64,000 nucleotides of DNA from Mortierella sp. BCC40632 (GCA_011634665.1 WAEK01000003.1:2921001-2985000), one strand, 5' to 3'. Shown: positions 1-13,336, counted from the first letter of the stretch. The notes: generated by a model not told the origin, from the sequence alone. Numbers and translations: made by a program.

Positions 1-650
1 TAGTCCTCGAGTAGTCATAATAACAAAGTTAGCCCACAATGGGAGACCGATTGCTCGGGACTGCGCTGTTCAAAGGTCCGAGAGGAATTGTCCTAGGCGC
101 CTTGTGTGTTCGTCGCGACCCCTCTCCCTCCCCCTTTTTTTATACTACTGTGCGGCTATGAGGAAGAATGTGTAATTGGGCGTCTTCGCCCGCACAACCA
201 CGCCAAAAAAGGAAGTAGCCGGAGTTGGATAGAGAGAGAGGACAAAGAGACAAGGCTAAAGTCCCATGGGAGATTGGAAGGCACGGCTTTGCTCAAAGCA
301 AATGCCCATGTTGGTCATAGAGCGGGTCAGAGGGACTGGCTAGGATTGACTCGATATTTTTCCACGCGAGAAGGCTGAACAGACAAACTCCACCAGTGAC
401 GGAGACCGATCAATGCAGCACATATAGGGTGAGGAAGTGGAGATAGGTGAGACTATCCCTTAGTACTCGTGCACGGCCAAATTGACTCAGATATAAAGGA
501 TGCCTTATGAATCCTCGCCATTGAGATCGAATTCTCATGCTCTTTCATTTACAACTTTCACTTTTCACTCCACTCTCTTTCATTCCTCTCCCCCCACTCT
601 CCACTCTTACTCTTTCACTCAAAAGAAGCAAACAGCAACTACAAGCGGCC
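1..650. other. left-edge intergenic region and 5' leader of the first methyltransferase
   Basis: No protein domain or RNA gene is recognisable in the first 480 bases; the short open frames have no family-like features. The last 110 bases before the ATG at 651 are rich in C and T on the sense strand, a leader type that recurs before most genes in this window. Confidence 0.5.
492..497 (+). promoter_or_regulatory. TATA box candidate for the methyltransferase gene
   Basis: ATATAAAGG occurs about 155 bases before the ATG at 651, followed by a pyrimidine-rich leader. The position is reasonable for a fungal promoter. Identification is by motif only. Confidence 0.45.
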
Positions 651-872
651 ATGGCTACCTTCTCCAGCAAGACTTTTAACAGCGCCCTGTACCAGTCCTT
701 CCGACCTGGCTACAACAACCACTTTTTCAAGATGGTTTACAACTACCATCGCAGACACAATGGACAATTTGAGATGGCTGTTGATGTTGGCACAGGTGAA
801 TGAGCTCTCTCTTTGTGCTAATCGCGATGCCTAGCTCATCTCATCTAGAAAATGAAAAGGGTTTTGACCGTT

Positions 873-924
<52 letters not shown>

Positions 925-1616
925 TTTCTTCTTTTTGAATAGGCACGGGTCAAGTTGCATGCGAGCTAGCTACGACGTTTGCACGCGTCAAGGGCTTGGA
1001 TGCCTCAACCACGATGCTTAAAAGTGCAATCCAAAAGCCCAATGTCACCTACCATGTCGCCCGTAGCGATGACTTGTCAATCATCGAGTCCTCGAGTGTC
1101 GATCTCTTGACAGTCGCACAGGCATTGCATTGGTTTGATCATCCAGCCTTCTTTTCTGAAGTGAAACGTGTTCTTAAACCCAGTGGTACCTTTGCCGCCA
1201 TCGGTTACTCATTCATTCTCTTTCAAGACCACCCACGCGCCACAGAACGGATCTATCGATTAGGCAATGAGCCTGATCTGCTAGGCACATTCTGGGATGA
1301 TGGACGACTTATTCTCGATAACCTCTACAAATCGATTGACGTACCGATGGCCAATGTGGAACGACATTATTTCCCGGACAAGGCAGCAGGACGGGACCAA
1401 CCATTGGCGATGGAAGGTCAAGTGACTATGAAGCACATGCGTAATTATATCAAGACGTGGTCGTCTTACAAGAACTATTGTGAAAAGTATCCAACACGAC
1501 CAGATATTGTGGATGCGACTATCGATGCGATCCAGCAGGAAGAGAATCTCGGAGATGATGATACAGTTAGTATCACTTGGCCTACGGTAGTGATCCTTGG
1601 TGAAAATAGTGACTAA
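651..1616 (+). CDS. SAM-dependent methyltransferase, CRG1/TMT1 (trans-aconitate methyltransferase-like) family
   Basis: Two exons, 651-795 and 943-1616, join in frame (G|GC) into 272 residues. The intron (796-942) is GT-AG and carries a run of 47 T just before its 3' end. The AdoMet-binding glycine motif DVGTGTGQ lies at about residues 45-52 and is split by the intron. A post-motif acidic segment and the family signature QALHWFD follow. The N-terminus MATFSSKTFN..YQSFRP resembles the start of yeast Tmt1/Crg1, which supports the ATG at 651. Relatives methylate small carboxylic acids (trans-aconitate) or drugs such as cantharidin in the cytosol; the substrate here cannot be read from sequence. 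An in-frame ATG at 537 would add 38 residues. Family assignment is firm, substrate unknown. Confidence 0.88.
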
Positions 1617-1813
1617 AAGTCGACTTGGTCGCTCGATTTCCTTTACTGTATTGGAAGCAGGTTAATTCTTCAGAGTAAAAAAGTATAAAAAAAAGGTCGA
1701 GATGTCTTCAAGACGCAAATAAAAAGATGTTTTCCCATCATCGCCATGATGCCTGGCCTTTCTGGCCACTTCAAGCTAGGAAAAAAAAAGAAATGGAAAC
1801 CAGCCAAAAGAAA

Positions 1814-1886
1814 TGCTCCCTGTGAGGTTCGAACTCACGACCTTGAGATTATGAGACTCACGCTCTACCTACTGAGCCAAGGAAGC
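1814..1886 (-). tRNA. tRNA-Met (CAT), elongator type
   Basis: On the minus strand a 73-nt cloverleaf begins GCTTCCT and ends AGGGAGC plus discriminator A, giving a 7-bp acceptor stem with one G-T pair. The D arm contains GGCTCAGTAGG, the anticodon loop reads CTCATAA (CAT at 1851-1853 on the complement), and the T arm is GTGAG-TTCGAAC-CTCAC. The T-T mismatch at the top of the anticodon stem is also found in eukaryotic elongator tRNA-Met. There is no intron and no encoded CCA, as expected for a nuclear tRNA gene. Confidence 0.95.
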
Positions 1887-2530
1887 TCTTTAGCTGATTG
1901 GATGATGGAGGCTCTCTAAATCACAATTTATACCATAAGATTCAGAATTCACAGTTAGTTTCTGTTCATCAGCCATTTTTTCTCTAATTCCCGTTGATTT
2001 CCCCCCATTTCGCGCCATTTTGCCTCAAAACCAAAGAGAATCACTGCAAAAAAGGTGGTCTAGGGTGCTGACATGGTCCAATGATGCCTAGATCGTTGTG
2101 GAGCATGAAGACTAAAAGTTATCATGCTTGAGAAACTAGGCAGCGTCATGGGTGTGAAGCTCAAGTCGGATCATTTAATAACAGTGGTGAATGGAGGAGT
2201 TGACGTCCATGGCAAAGAGAGCTGAAAACGAAAGAAAGGCGTCACCAATAGAAGACAAAAAGATAGAATCAAAGTAGTGTGAGTGTGTGAGGTGAGGACC
2301 GGAGAGGAGAGAAAAAAAAAAAAAAAAAAAAGTCGGTCGCGTGAGAGGATCGGGTGAGAAAGTGGAGGTCATGTGGGCCGATGACACTTGCTGTGTATCA
2401 GAGCAGTGAGAGAGAGGCATGCGAGGAAGGATAATGGAGGGTTGAGCCATGGGAGCAAAGAGATTTATAGGACATGGCGATGGCAGAAGAGTGGATGCAT
2501 GTCTCTCGAGACTCTTTCTCGAAGCAGAGA

Positions 2531-2582
2531 GCTGAGAGAGAAAGAGAGAAAGAAAAAAAAAAAAAGAGAGAAAAAAAAAAAA

Positions 2583-2626
<44 letters not shown>
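2531..2626. repeat. poly(A) and (GA)n microsatellite block
   Basis: An interrupted A-run is followed by about 18 GA units. It lies in intergenic DNA upstream of the GSK3 gene. Confidence 0.9.
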
Positions 2627-2627
<1 letters not shown>

Positions 2628-3182
2628 AATCAGAAGTGCACGGGCACTCTGCCTGACGTCCCGTGGTCCTGTCAACGTCTTTTTCTCGCGTCTACAAAGG
2701 ACAACTCTGCGAGTGCTTCACCTCACACTCTTACACTCTCTTATTCACACACACATACACACACACACACTCTCTCTCTCTATCTCTCACACACTCTCAT
2801 TCTCTTGTTTTTCTCTCTCCATCTGGTCATCGCTCATTTTGCCTTGTGCTCCCCCCCTCTTCTCTCTCATTGACACTGTCCTCTGCCCTGTGCCCCGTCC
2901 TTTTTGCATCTCCGCCAGCCTTTTTTTTCCTTCTTCTTCTCTTCCCCACATCAAACACATCAAGCACATCAGCTGCCACCCGTTAGCGGTTTATGATTGA
3001 TCCGATCCATGCCCCCTTGGGTTTTCACTTATCCTTTCTCTCCCACTTTCTCTTTTCTCTCTTTAAATCTCTCTCTTTCTCTCTCTTTCCCTTTTTTTCC
3101 CAATTTTAAAACCATAATCCCGCGCATCGCCTCAGCCTCCATCCGCTCGCCAATCCTGACCGTTTTGGCCATTGGATTTTTT

Positions 3183-3228
<46 letters not shown>

Positions 3229-3284
3229 CATCCTGCCTGCCTGCCCTTTCCTCTTTTACTCTGCCAGACCGGCCATCCACGAAA

Positions 3285-6200
3285 ATGTCCTCAGCTGCCC
3301 CCATCAATGGCATCAAGATTAGTGGTAAGTTTCGTCTGGATGTATTTTTTTATTTTCGTCTCACTATATTTTCTTTTCCCCAATGCGCGCTGTCCCGTTC
3401 AAGGATCGTCAAATGTGTGATGGCGAGGGTGTGTGTGTGCGTGTGTGTGCGTGTGTATTTGTGTGTACGTGTGGGGTGTGGGTGCACGCGGCCTAGTAGC
3501 TGTGGGCCAGTGCATGAACAGACATGAAATTGGATCTGAACATGGTCTCCGCCTTGTGCAAATGGACAATGTATTTACTCATCGTCTTCTCCACACGCAT
3601 TCTTTCTTTCTTTCCTTCTCTCTTTCCCTTTCTCATTATTTTGGGGGTCATAAATAGGCGAGAGTGACCCGACGAAGGTGATCAGGGTGATGGCGAACGA
3701 TGGCAAGACAGGTGAACCATATGAGCTTGCCTATACCAACTACAAGATGATTGGCAACGGTTCCTTTGGCGTGGTCTTCCAAGCCAAGCTGGCCAGCACG
3801 AACGAGGATGCTGCCATCAAGAAGGTTCTGCAGGACAAGCGCTTCAAGGCAAGTTGGGGTTGTCTGTTCTCTCTTTTTTCTCTTCCCCAATCTCTTTCTC
3901 CGAAAGGAGACCCCCTCTCCTCGTCCTCCTCGTCTTCTCTCCTCGTCTGTTCGTGTCGCAAGACGGAGTTTTCTCAAAGAGTCCCATGACTCGCCGAACC
4001 GTGACCCCGCCAGCCTGTTGGTCAGCGACCCTGTCCAAACTTCTCACTCGTCCGCTCTCTTTCATTCTCTCGGGCCACACCACACATACACATACATACA
4101 TATACACACGCACACACACACATTCTCTCTGCTCTCCGAGCCATTGCTATGATTGCTTTCATTGTTATGATTGTTATGTACGAAAATGACAAGAAAAAAA
4201 GAAAGAAAAAAAAGGCGGGAGTAACGACTAACCTTTCCTCACTCTCACTTTTGGCTTGACTCTCCTTGCCTTCCTTCTCCTTCGACCGGGTTCCAATGGA
4301 GCACAGAACCGAGAGCTTCAGATCATGCGTCTGGTCTCCCACCCAAACATTGTCGACCTCAAGGCCTTTTTCTACTCCAACGGTGACAAGGTAATGCGTT
4401 TTGCCTTTTTTTTTTTTCCTCCTTTCTCTCTCTCTCTCTCTCTTTCTCTCTCACTTGTCAGAGCAGGCCTCAAGAAGGGGGAAAGGGGGGGGGGGGAAGG
4501 GGGGAGAAAGGGTGATGGTGGTGGTGGTGGTGGTGGAGACCTTGTTCCCCTGTTCTTGTTCCTCTGTTCTGTTGCAATGTCGGATGACAGAGGTTCGGCC
4601 GTCCTTGCTCGCGAGGCCTAGGGGCGAAGTGTGTGAGTGTATGTGTGTGCGTGTGTGCGTGTGTGCGTGAGTGTGTGCGCAAGTGTGTGGCGAGGACCAC
4701 AAGCAAGATCAACTCTTTTTTTGGCCAGGGGCATGGTGGAGCACCATCATGAGGCAGAGGACAAAAGAGTGATCTTTGTCCTGGACCTTGGGCGGACCAC
4801 AGACGACATGCGCATACCGTTTTTTTTTTTTTTTTTTTATCTCGCGCGCCTACACTACACACAAGACATTCGCATGCACGCACAATGGTGTGGTGGAATT
4901 GGGACATTTATCGCTGCGCCTGTATAGGTCCGGGAGAAAGAAGAAGAGCAGTACCGGCAGGAGGAGCAGGGGTAGGGCAATGCTCATGCCTGTTGACCCC
5001 TCCCCCCACTCCATCCCTTTTTCTTCCTCTCACTTGACTGTCAATATGTCTTGGGATCAGCCCGCCATGTACCGGGATCGGTTCGTTGACGGATCCGACT
5101 TGCAACCGCTTTCACCATTCCGACATCCATCCCAGGATATGAAACCGCGTATATGGTTCATTCAAATGTGCATTGATGACGGATTGGCGTAATGCATCTG
5201 AGAGCCAGTGTGACGGAATGATGCAGGGCCACAATCCAAAAGGGAACGAGATTGCCTTGGAAGATAAAAAAAAAAAAGGGTACTCTTCTTTTGGTACCTC
5301 CGACATTCAACATTAACCTTGTCATCTTTCTGCACGGGATCAATAGAAGGATGAGGTCTTTTTGAATCTGGTGCTCGAGTACATCCCAGAAACTGTCTAC
5401 CGTGCTTCTCGCTATTTTTCAAAGAACAAGCAGACAATGCCGATGCTCCCAGTCAAGCTGTACATGTATCAGCTCTTCCGCTCATTGGCCTACATCCATG
5501 CGCTCGGCATTTGTCACCGTGATATCAAGCCTCAGAATCTTCTCCTGAACTCTGCTACTGGCATCTTGAAACTATGCGACTTTGGAAGGTAAAGAGGTTA
5601 CACTCCTTTCACACTCCCTTTCCATCTTCTATTCCGTTCAGCTCGAGGAGGTTCAGGATCTAACAAATCCCAATGTCTCTTTGCCTCCCTCTTCCCCCTT
5701 CTCCAATAGCGCAAAAATTCTTGTTGCAGGAGAGCCCAACGTGTCGTATATCTGTTCGCGTTACTACCGTGCTCCAGAATTGATCTTTGGAGCTATCAAC
5801 TATACTACCAATATCGGTTAGTGATTTAACTACGATCAGCGAGGAAGGGTCTCTAAATTGATACTAGATCCACCTGTGCTAACTCTACTCTTCTTTCCTT
5901 CTATCCTTCCAGATGTGTGGTCAGCAGGATGTGTCATGGCAGAGTTGATGCTTGGACAACCTCTCTTCCCCGGCGAGAGCGGTATTGACCAGCTGGTGGA
6001 GATTATCAAGGTTCTCGGAACACCAACAAAAGAGCAAATCAAGACTATGAATCCCAACTATATGGAGCACAAGTTTCCTCAAATCAAACCTCATTCCTTC
6101 AGCAAGGTAAAAGCTGTGCACTGATCGATTTGGTGGAGAGCATCTAACACCCTCTTTGAATATCGCATGAGCGCTAAACTAACAGATGATATCTTTCCCA

Positions 6201-6664
6201 TGTAGATTTTCCGGACAAAGACGCCCCCAGAGGCACTGGATCTCATCTCTCACCTTTTGGAATACACGCCCACTTCACGCTACACTCCAATTCAAGCCAT
6301 GGTGCACCCGTTCTTTGATGAGCTCCGACTCCCTGAAACACGGCTACCCAATGGCAAGGAACTGCCTCCACTCTTCAACTTTACGCCTCTCGGTAAGTGA
6401 CCATCTCTGGGACTTTTTTTGGGATCATTCTGTCACTCTCCAGACTTGAACAGTAGTGGAGTAGGAGACTAATTTTATTATTTTATTATTTTATCCATCT
6501 GAACTCGATGTACCTATGGGAAATATTTAGAACTTTCAACGCGCCCCGACTTGATACCCAGACTGGTCCCTCGCCACGCAGAGGCGGAACTTCTTTCACG
6601 GGATATTGATGTTCACAATTTTGTGCCAGTACCTCCAAGCACAATCCGGATCTCACTGGACTAA
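3285..6664 (+). CDS. glycogen synthase kinase 3 (GSK-3/shaggy family) protein kinase
   Basis: Eight exons (3285-3324, 3658-3848, 4307-4390, 5347-5588, 5710-5816, 5913-6106, 6206-6392, 6531-6664) give 392 residues, the usual fungal GSK-3 length. Visible motifs are the glycine loop GNGSFG (46-51), catalytic lysine in AIKK (about 68), HRDIKPQN (162-169), DFG (183-185), the activation-loop tyrosine in VSYICSRYY (about Y199), RAPE, and the GSK3-type C-lobe with DVWSAGC. It is a cytosolic/nuclear Ser/Thr kinase that phosphorylates primed substrates in glycogen, stress and cell-cycle signalling. Intron 2 (3849-4306) starts with GC in the context AAG|GCAAGT; using the nearby GT would break the frame. 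Intron 3 (4391-5346) is unusually long at 956 bases and full of microsatellites. Confidence 0.97.
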
Positions 6665-7276
6665 AAAAAAAGAAAAAGAAAAAGAAAATGAAGTAAAAAG
6701 AAAAGAAAGAAAGAGGATGGAAGAAAGGGAGCCCCACCTTCAGGCCAAGGAATGCGGGTCAAGGCAATAACAAGGACAACTATGGGCACATTTACATCAA
6801 TTACGGACAAAAAAAAAAAGAAAGAAAGAAAGAAAAAAAAAGAAAAACAACATCTACAAAGAAAAGGAGAAGGAACGGAAGAGCGAGACTTTATCCTAGG
6901 GATCCACGCACATCGTTGACCTGTGGTTTCTGTGACTCTGCCGATCACTTGACTTTTTTTTTTTTTTTTTTGGGAAGGGGGTTTTGCTCTGTCGGATGTC
7001 CGAACTCTTTTTTTCACTTTTATTTTATTCATTTTATCTCCTTTACTCTCTTCCTCTGTACAAACTTTCGCCAATTCTATTTCTTTTCTCTCTCTCTCCC
7101 CTTTCTCTTTGTTCCTGTTCTTGCTGATGTTCGCCCAGTTAGTCTCCTTGCCGTCTCTCTGTATCATGTGTTCTTGTGCAGTCTGTTTCGATTTGGTTGT
7201 ATATTGTAATCTCGTTTTCCTTTCTCTCCGTCCCTTACCACCTCTCGTTAGTGCTTTGTTGCGTTCTGAATTAATA

Positions 7277-7283
7277 TTTTTTT

Positions 7284-7336
<53 letters not shown>
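7277..7336. repeat. poly(T) tract of about 60 bases with one interruption
   Basis: A near-pure T run with a single C at about 7296, downstream of GSK3. Confidence 0.9.
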
Positions 7337-7338
<2 letters not shown>

Positions 7339-7900
7339 AATTTACTTTTTCTTTTTATCACTTAAAAAAATGAAGAAGCTTGCCTCAAGGAAAACAATGT
7401 TGAAAGAAAGAGAGAGGCCCAATACCTACAGACGAAAAAGAGGAAGAATTTGTGTGCTCGTTTGGAGGAGTTCTCTATGGGGCCAATTGAGGATTGGAGA
7501 GAGAGAAGGATAGAGGTTGAAGAGTAAAGGGGAATGAGCATATCCAGCAAATTACTGCAGAGAATTTGAGAGGAAATGGGCGGGAGAAATAGACAGGATA
7601 GTTTTTTTTTTTTTTTTTTTTTTTATATGTTTGTTTTGTAACCAATGAAGAGAGAAGGAGAAAGGACGTTGAACAGACGCTTAAAATGAGTTGGGTGTTA
7701 TTTTTTTCAAATCCAATTGGTGGCATTCAATTCCAGTAAGGGGGAAAGTCAGAGAGAGAAGAAGAGGGAGCTGGCGGGAAAGAAAGAAATAAGGGCATTC
7801 CTTGAACGGGAATCGTTTGCGCAGGAAGAGGACTAGCTGCTGCAGTAATAGGAAAAAAGAAAGAGGAGAAAAAAGTATGAAGAAACGGTGTAGTTTTGAT

Positions 7901-7935
<35 letters not shown>

Positions 7936-9519
7936 CAAAGGCGGCTTGCACGCTCAGGGGTTCCAATGTACTTTTTTTTTTTTTTTTTTTTTTTGCTGCC
8001 GCCGCGGCCGTGTGATCCCTTAGGACTCTTGAAGAGTGGTAGCTTGAGTGGAATAAGCTCCGCAAAAAAAAAGGAGAGCGCGTAATCATTTGTATGGAGA
8101 GCGAAGGGTTTGTTGCTGCCGGTGGTGGTGACAGTGATGGCGGTGGCGGTGGTGATGGTGAAGGAGGAGGAATGAGAGGGGAGGGGGGAGTGGTTGCTGT
8201 CAGGAAAATGCAAGGTTAGTTTGCTCCTGATTCGGCGCTCCTCTCCCAACCCCCACAGTTTCCAAGATAGTGGTGTTGCTGGTGGTGTTGCTGTCGTATC
8301 GTAAGCATTCTCAGAGTTCCAACACGCACAGAAGAGTTTTAAAGACAAAGACGGTTGGTGTATGGGGAACATTGCTGAAAGGAGACAGACCAATTGTGGG
8401 GTCACGGCGTATTCTAGCGGGTATTTTGAATTAGCATGGGAGAGGAGGTCAAGCTTTGTGAGCGAGACAGACCAAAGAGCGTTGCCCAAAAGGCGGGTTT
8501 CCTCAGAGGACCCGGACGGAGGAAGAGAGGAGAGTCTATAATTCCCGCCGCGCACGAGCCTCTCCCTCCTTTTCATGGGCTTGCCTTGTTGCTCTCTCGT
8601 ATACTCCCCCCAGCCCACACAGGGCTCAGGTGTAAACACCCTCCTCGCTTGAATGTTTTTGGTCTGTGTTGGGGCAAATGGCTCATAATTTGACCCCCGC
8701 ATTGACCTTCTGCAGATGTTTCGCTCCTCTCAGTCTGGTCATTGCGCTCTTGACTCCCGCTCTTTCGCTTTTTTTTTTTGTATGGAAGTGTAGCGGCCTA
8801 AAAATACAATGACTAGTCTGTAAAAAAGAGGGTAGGCGATATTGTCCCCTTTCTCTCTCTTTCCCTCCCCTCTTTCGCCCTTTTGTTCAATGGTCCATGT
8901 CTCCCTCATGTCGATCCTTGGATGTGATGGGCTTTGATAGAGCGCCCTGGAGGGATGACATTTGCTCAATTGTGTTCTAAATAGGACTCTTGCGAGTTGA
9001 CATGATCAAGAAAGAGATAGAGAAAGCCAATTGAAAAGAGAGCGACCACGAGCCTCGAATAAGCCATAGAAATTAGGCGATTGAGAAAAAAATGGTTGCG
9101 CCTTGAAGCGGAACCTAGCGATTCGCTAAAGCGCAAAGAATGCATGCAATAATATAACGGCCCGTTTTTTTTTTTTTTTTTGTGCATCACGATCTCGATC
9201 CCGGATCCAGATCCATAATCAACGATCCGGATTGTTCTCAGATCAAGGGAAGGAAAAAAGAAAAAGGAAAGTGATTTAAAGTGTCCAGATGGACAGTGAC
9301 CAGCTCATCTTAGTGAGATGGGATCTGTAATTGGATTTGGAATAGAGGGAAAAACTGAGCGGTAAGGCAAAAGGCGAGGCGTATCAAAAGAAAAAAAAAG
9401 AAAAAACAGAGAAAAAAGATACTGGCTTTGAAAGACACAAGGCATCTTTGCTCGAATCGAGATCCTTCCCCTTTCTTTCTTTTTTCTTTCTTTCTTTCTT
9501 TTTTTTTAAATAAAATAAC

Positions 9520-9620
<101 letters not shown>

Positions 9621-11498
9621 GTGGTCGTGGAGGCGATGAAAGGAGCTGAGGCAAAAGAAAACAAAAAACCATAAAAGGTACGACAAAGAGCATGTACATC
9701 TATCTGCGCCGCCGAGAACTCATCGAGAGGTTTAAAAAAGAAAAGAATAGCAGAAGCAAAAAAAAAAAAAAAGAATCTCGGCCAACTGAAGGGTCTTGAG
9801 CAGTCTGCTCGATCCCTTTATCGAGGATGAGTGATGAGGCAGGCAAAAGGAGGGGATCATGTCGACAGAGCAGTATAAACCAGGAACCAGGTAGAAAAAG
9901 AAAAAAAGGAAGTGCAGAATAGGAAAGGAGGAAAGGGACATGGAAAGGAGAGGAGCTAGAGCCAGAGACGATTCACATAACGAGAGAGCTGCTTAGCCAA
10001 CGCTCTGCGCTCTACCAGTTCCAAAACCATTCCAACGATAGGCGATCAGGATACCCCAATGGCTCTGATTCTGGATGGCACGAGTGTATGTGGGTGAGGT
10101 TGGACAGACTCTGTGTTCATACTTTGTCCGTCTATCATCCTAGTCATGTCTGTGCTCAACATGGATGTCCAAAAGTCTAAAGAATGACATGTGTAGAGCT
10201 CATGCTCTGGCGTTGCTCGAGCGCACTAGACGACAGGCACCAGCCTGCAATCCTTCTGAGAGCGCGAGAGCAAAAGTCAGAGACGACACCACTCGACCGA
10301 ACGGAGCAGAAGGAGGCAAAAGGCGCAAGGAGCAAATTGATCCGCACCGTGTCACAAAAAACACTAGTGTTGGTGTGGCCGGGCGGTAGTGGAGTAGGTG
10401 ACCTCGTTTGAGCGCATGGGAGAAAGCGTGCACTGGGGTACAAAGCACGCGCGGGCCAAACGCACAAATGGATAGCTCGTGGCATGGTAAGAGTACGCAC
10501 GAGCAGATCCATCCTGGTATCGAAAACTCTGAAGTGGGAGAGAAAAGGAAGGAGGGGACCACGTCAGGGCGGAGCGGCAGATGCACGAGGTGCACAAAAT
10601 GCACTTGTTGACCATGCTGTATGTGTCGTTGTGGCCCTCTCGGTAGAGCAAAGGAGTCTGGCTGCATGGGAGCATGATGCATGGGGCGCATGGAGTGTGG
10701 CCAGAGTGTCACTCCTTTTTAGTCGCTCGCACGCCCCATCCTTTGCCTTTTTTTTTTCCCGTTCCACTCAGACCACTCACAGACACACGCGTCTCTCTTT
10801 TCTTTCTTTTTTTTTTTTTCTCTTTTTCTTTTCCTGCAACATCATCATTCTTGCATCGGATCAGCCATTGTCCCATCTCCATCACCTGTCCTCATTTAAT
10901 TTTTTTTCCGGCGTACCCCTACTTCCACTCGACTTTATCCCCAATCCAGCTAGTCATCCTACTAGCCTTTTGCTCCGCCAAACAAACCAAACACGCACGT
11001 TCCTTGCGGCCAATCATCAACGCCCCGTACTCTGCGGCCAATCCGACAGTCGCCTGCGCAGGCCGGTCAGACACGTCCACTCGCGGTCATCGAACAAGGA
11101 TACATCCATATACCTTTGCGTTGAAGGAGCTATATTCTCGTTCATTGTGTAGCAGACCTCCTTTCCCCAAAGAGGACACATATAAATATCAACGAACTCC
11201 CGTGCGCGTGTTATCCCTGCCCACGGCCCAGTGACCACGCAACGTCTTGGTCTTGGTCTTTTCTCTCTCTTTCTCCAGACGAATCGAGCGACTAGCCGGG
11301 CAAGGGCCAGCAGACAGGGAATAGCGTAAGGCCTGTTTGTTCGTATGTTCTTGGTCCTCTTATTCAAAGGCACCCGAGCAACGACAAGGTAAGACCCTTG
11401 CGGGCGAAGTGAAGTGAGCGACAGTTACCTTTTTGCGATCCAGCCCCTTCTCAGCCAGAGGATCCATCCACAGCCCACACGCACATGCACACACACAC

Positions 11499-11534
<36 letters not shown>

Positions 11535-12544
11535 TCTTTCTTTCTCCCTCCCTTCCTCTTTCTTTCTTTCTCTCTTTCTCCCTCCCTTCTTTCTCTTTCT
11601 CCCTCTCTTCTCCTCTCTCTCTCTCTCTCTTTTTCTCTCTTCTCTCTTTCTTTCTCTTTCAATTATTTCTCCCTGTCTCTGCCTCTGTCTCTGTCTCTGT
11701 CTCTCGCCTACGAGAGGGCGCGAGCGACGCTTTGCGCTAGGCCACGGGCATGGGCCAGTTTTGGCCCTGGTTCCAATCAAACACCCACTCACGAGCCTCG
11801 GGGAGGAGGGTGGTTGAAAGAAGGGGTGAGGAGGCGAGGGGTGATAGAGAATGGAAAGAAGAATATTTTTTGTCTTGTTGCCATACTGTCCTGTTGCTCT
11901 TGGTCCTCCTGCGGGTTGTGCTTCTCTCTGGCTGCAAGCTGCAGCCATGTGCACCATGTTTGCAACCCATGTTTTTTTTTTTTTTTTTTTTTTTGCAGCA
12001 ATGCCTCCTCTTCCTCCTCGCCTATCTTTCTCTCAAGCCCATGGTTCCTGCGTCTTCCCCATGGCGCGTACTCGGCCTCAAAGTTGGCCTTGTCGCGCTC
12101 GGCCGCCCCCCTTTTGCCCCAACCATGATGCATGCATGTTATGCAGGCAATGTATTTCAAATATACGGCGGCCAGAGTATCCTTTGTCTTGGGTTGACTC
12201 CAATCCGGGCTGTCCACTGGGTCCCATGAGCTGCACTGCGTGGTCGCATGTTCTGGCGCCAGATGTAGGGTCCCTGGCCCAGGGAAGAGGAGAGATAGAG
12301 AAAGAGAGAGAGAGAGAGAGAGTTAGGAGAATTACTGGTCGCCTACGCGCAGTCTTTGTAGCCTCGTGGTCGTGTTCATTCTTTGGCCTTGTTCCCACTC
12401 TCTCTCTCTCTCTCTCGTGCGTGCTTCTCGGCCCTTTTCTCTCACCCTCACTTACTCTCACTCTGTGGATGAGGATGCTTCGTGCCTGCTGATCTGAGTG
12501 GGAATCGAGTCCTGATTCACTCTGTGTTTGTGGGGTTCATCTCA

Positions 12545-12548
<4 letters not shown>

Positions 12549-12620
<72 letters not shown>
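12549..12620. repeat. (TC)n dinucleotide microsatellite, about 36 copies
   Basis: A pure TC array of about 72 bases, followed at 12726-12772 by a CA array of about 23 copies. Confidence 0.95.
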
Positions 12621-12625
<5 letters not shown>

Positions 12626-12722
12626 CTTCTTTTTCATTCTCTTCTTGATTCAGTTCAGTTCTCCAAACGCCCTTCCCGCTGTTCAACCAGACACAACAAA
12701 CGCTGACCTACAAACACACTTT

Positions 12723-12775
<53 letters not shown>

Positions 12776-13075
12776 TTTACACACAAATACTCAGACACAC
12801 CTCCAAACACACATTCACCCTCTCTCTTCTCAGTTTTACGCACAAACACACTCGACCATGTAAGCAGACTTGTGTGTTGACCCTCGAGTGTGACCCCTCT
12901 CCTCCCCCCCAAAAAGCAAGGTGGGGAAGGAGACACAGCATCAACAACAACAACAATAACAACAGTAGAAGTGAACAGGGCCAGGTCAGGAAGCTGCCTC
13001 CCTATTGTTGATGCCGGTGTCCATCCTCCTGCGGGGACGTGTGTGAGTAGGATGTACACACACCCCCACCTCTCT

Positions 13076-13112
<37 letters not shown>

Positions 13113-13328
13113 CTCTTTTCTTCTCTGTGTCTCCATCGGGTTCATTCTTTGTGCTCTTTTCCATTTGGCTGATGCCTTCTCCTCTTGAGTATCCTTGGTC
13201 AAATCTCTCTCACTTCTCTCTCCCAACCTCTCTTCTCCTCCTCCTCCCCCCTCCCCTTATTTTCTCTCTTCTTTCTATACTCTACTCGCGGATAAAACGA
13301 CCTCGAGAAAGGTAGAGCTTGACGGGGA

Positions 13329-13336
13329 TATAAAAA
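13329..13336 (+). promoter_or_regulatory. TATA box candidate
   Basis: TATAAAAA sits 98 bases before an ATG in good context (CACCATGG at 13427), the proposed start of the following methyltransferase-like gene. The spacing supports that otherwise weak first-exon call. Confidence 0.4.

Larger units (their letters stand above)
1617..3284. other. intergenic region with tRNA and microsatellites
   Basis: Apart from the tRNA-Met gene this stretch holds the 3' flank of the methyltransferase, an A/GA microsatellite block (2531-2626), a CA-CT block (about 2748-2790), a run of about 42 T (3187-3228) and the CT-rich leader of the GSK3 gene. The overlapping repetitive frames (Arg-Glu or Ser-Leu repeats) are microsatellite translations, not genes. 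Confidence 0.6.

Noticed and set aside
3849..3853. Using the GT four bases after the GC donor in GSK3 intron 2
   Set aside because: It would shift the frame of the conserved [11 protein letters not shown] segment.
7935..8702. 255-codon minus-strand open frame
   Set aside because: Overlaps a GA repeat and poly(T), shows compositional bias and has no recognisable domain or homologue-like motif.
9985..10025. tRNA-like fragment on the minus strand (TGGTAGAGCGCAGAGCG)
   Set aside because: It resembles a D arm and anticodon stem, but no T arm or matching acceptor stem can be folded around it.
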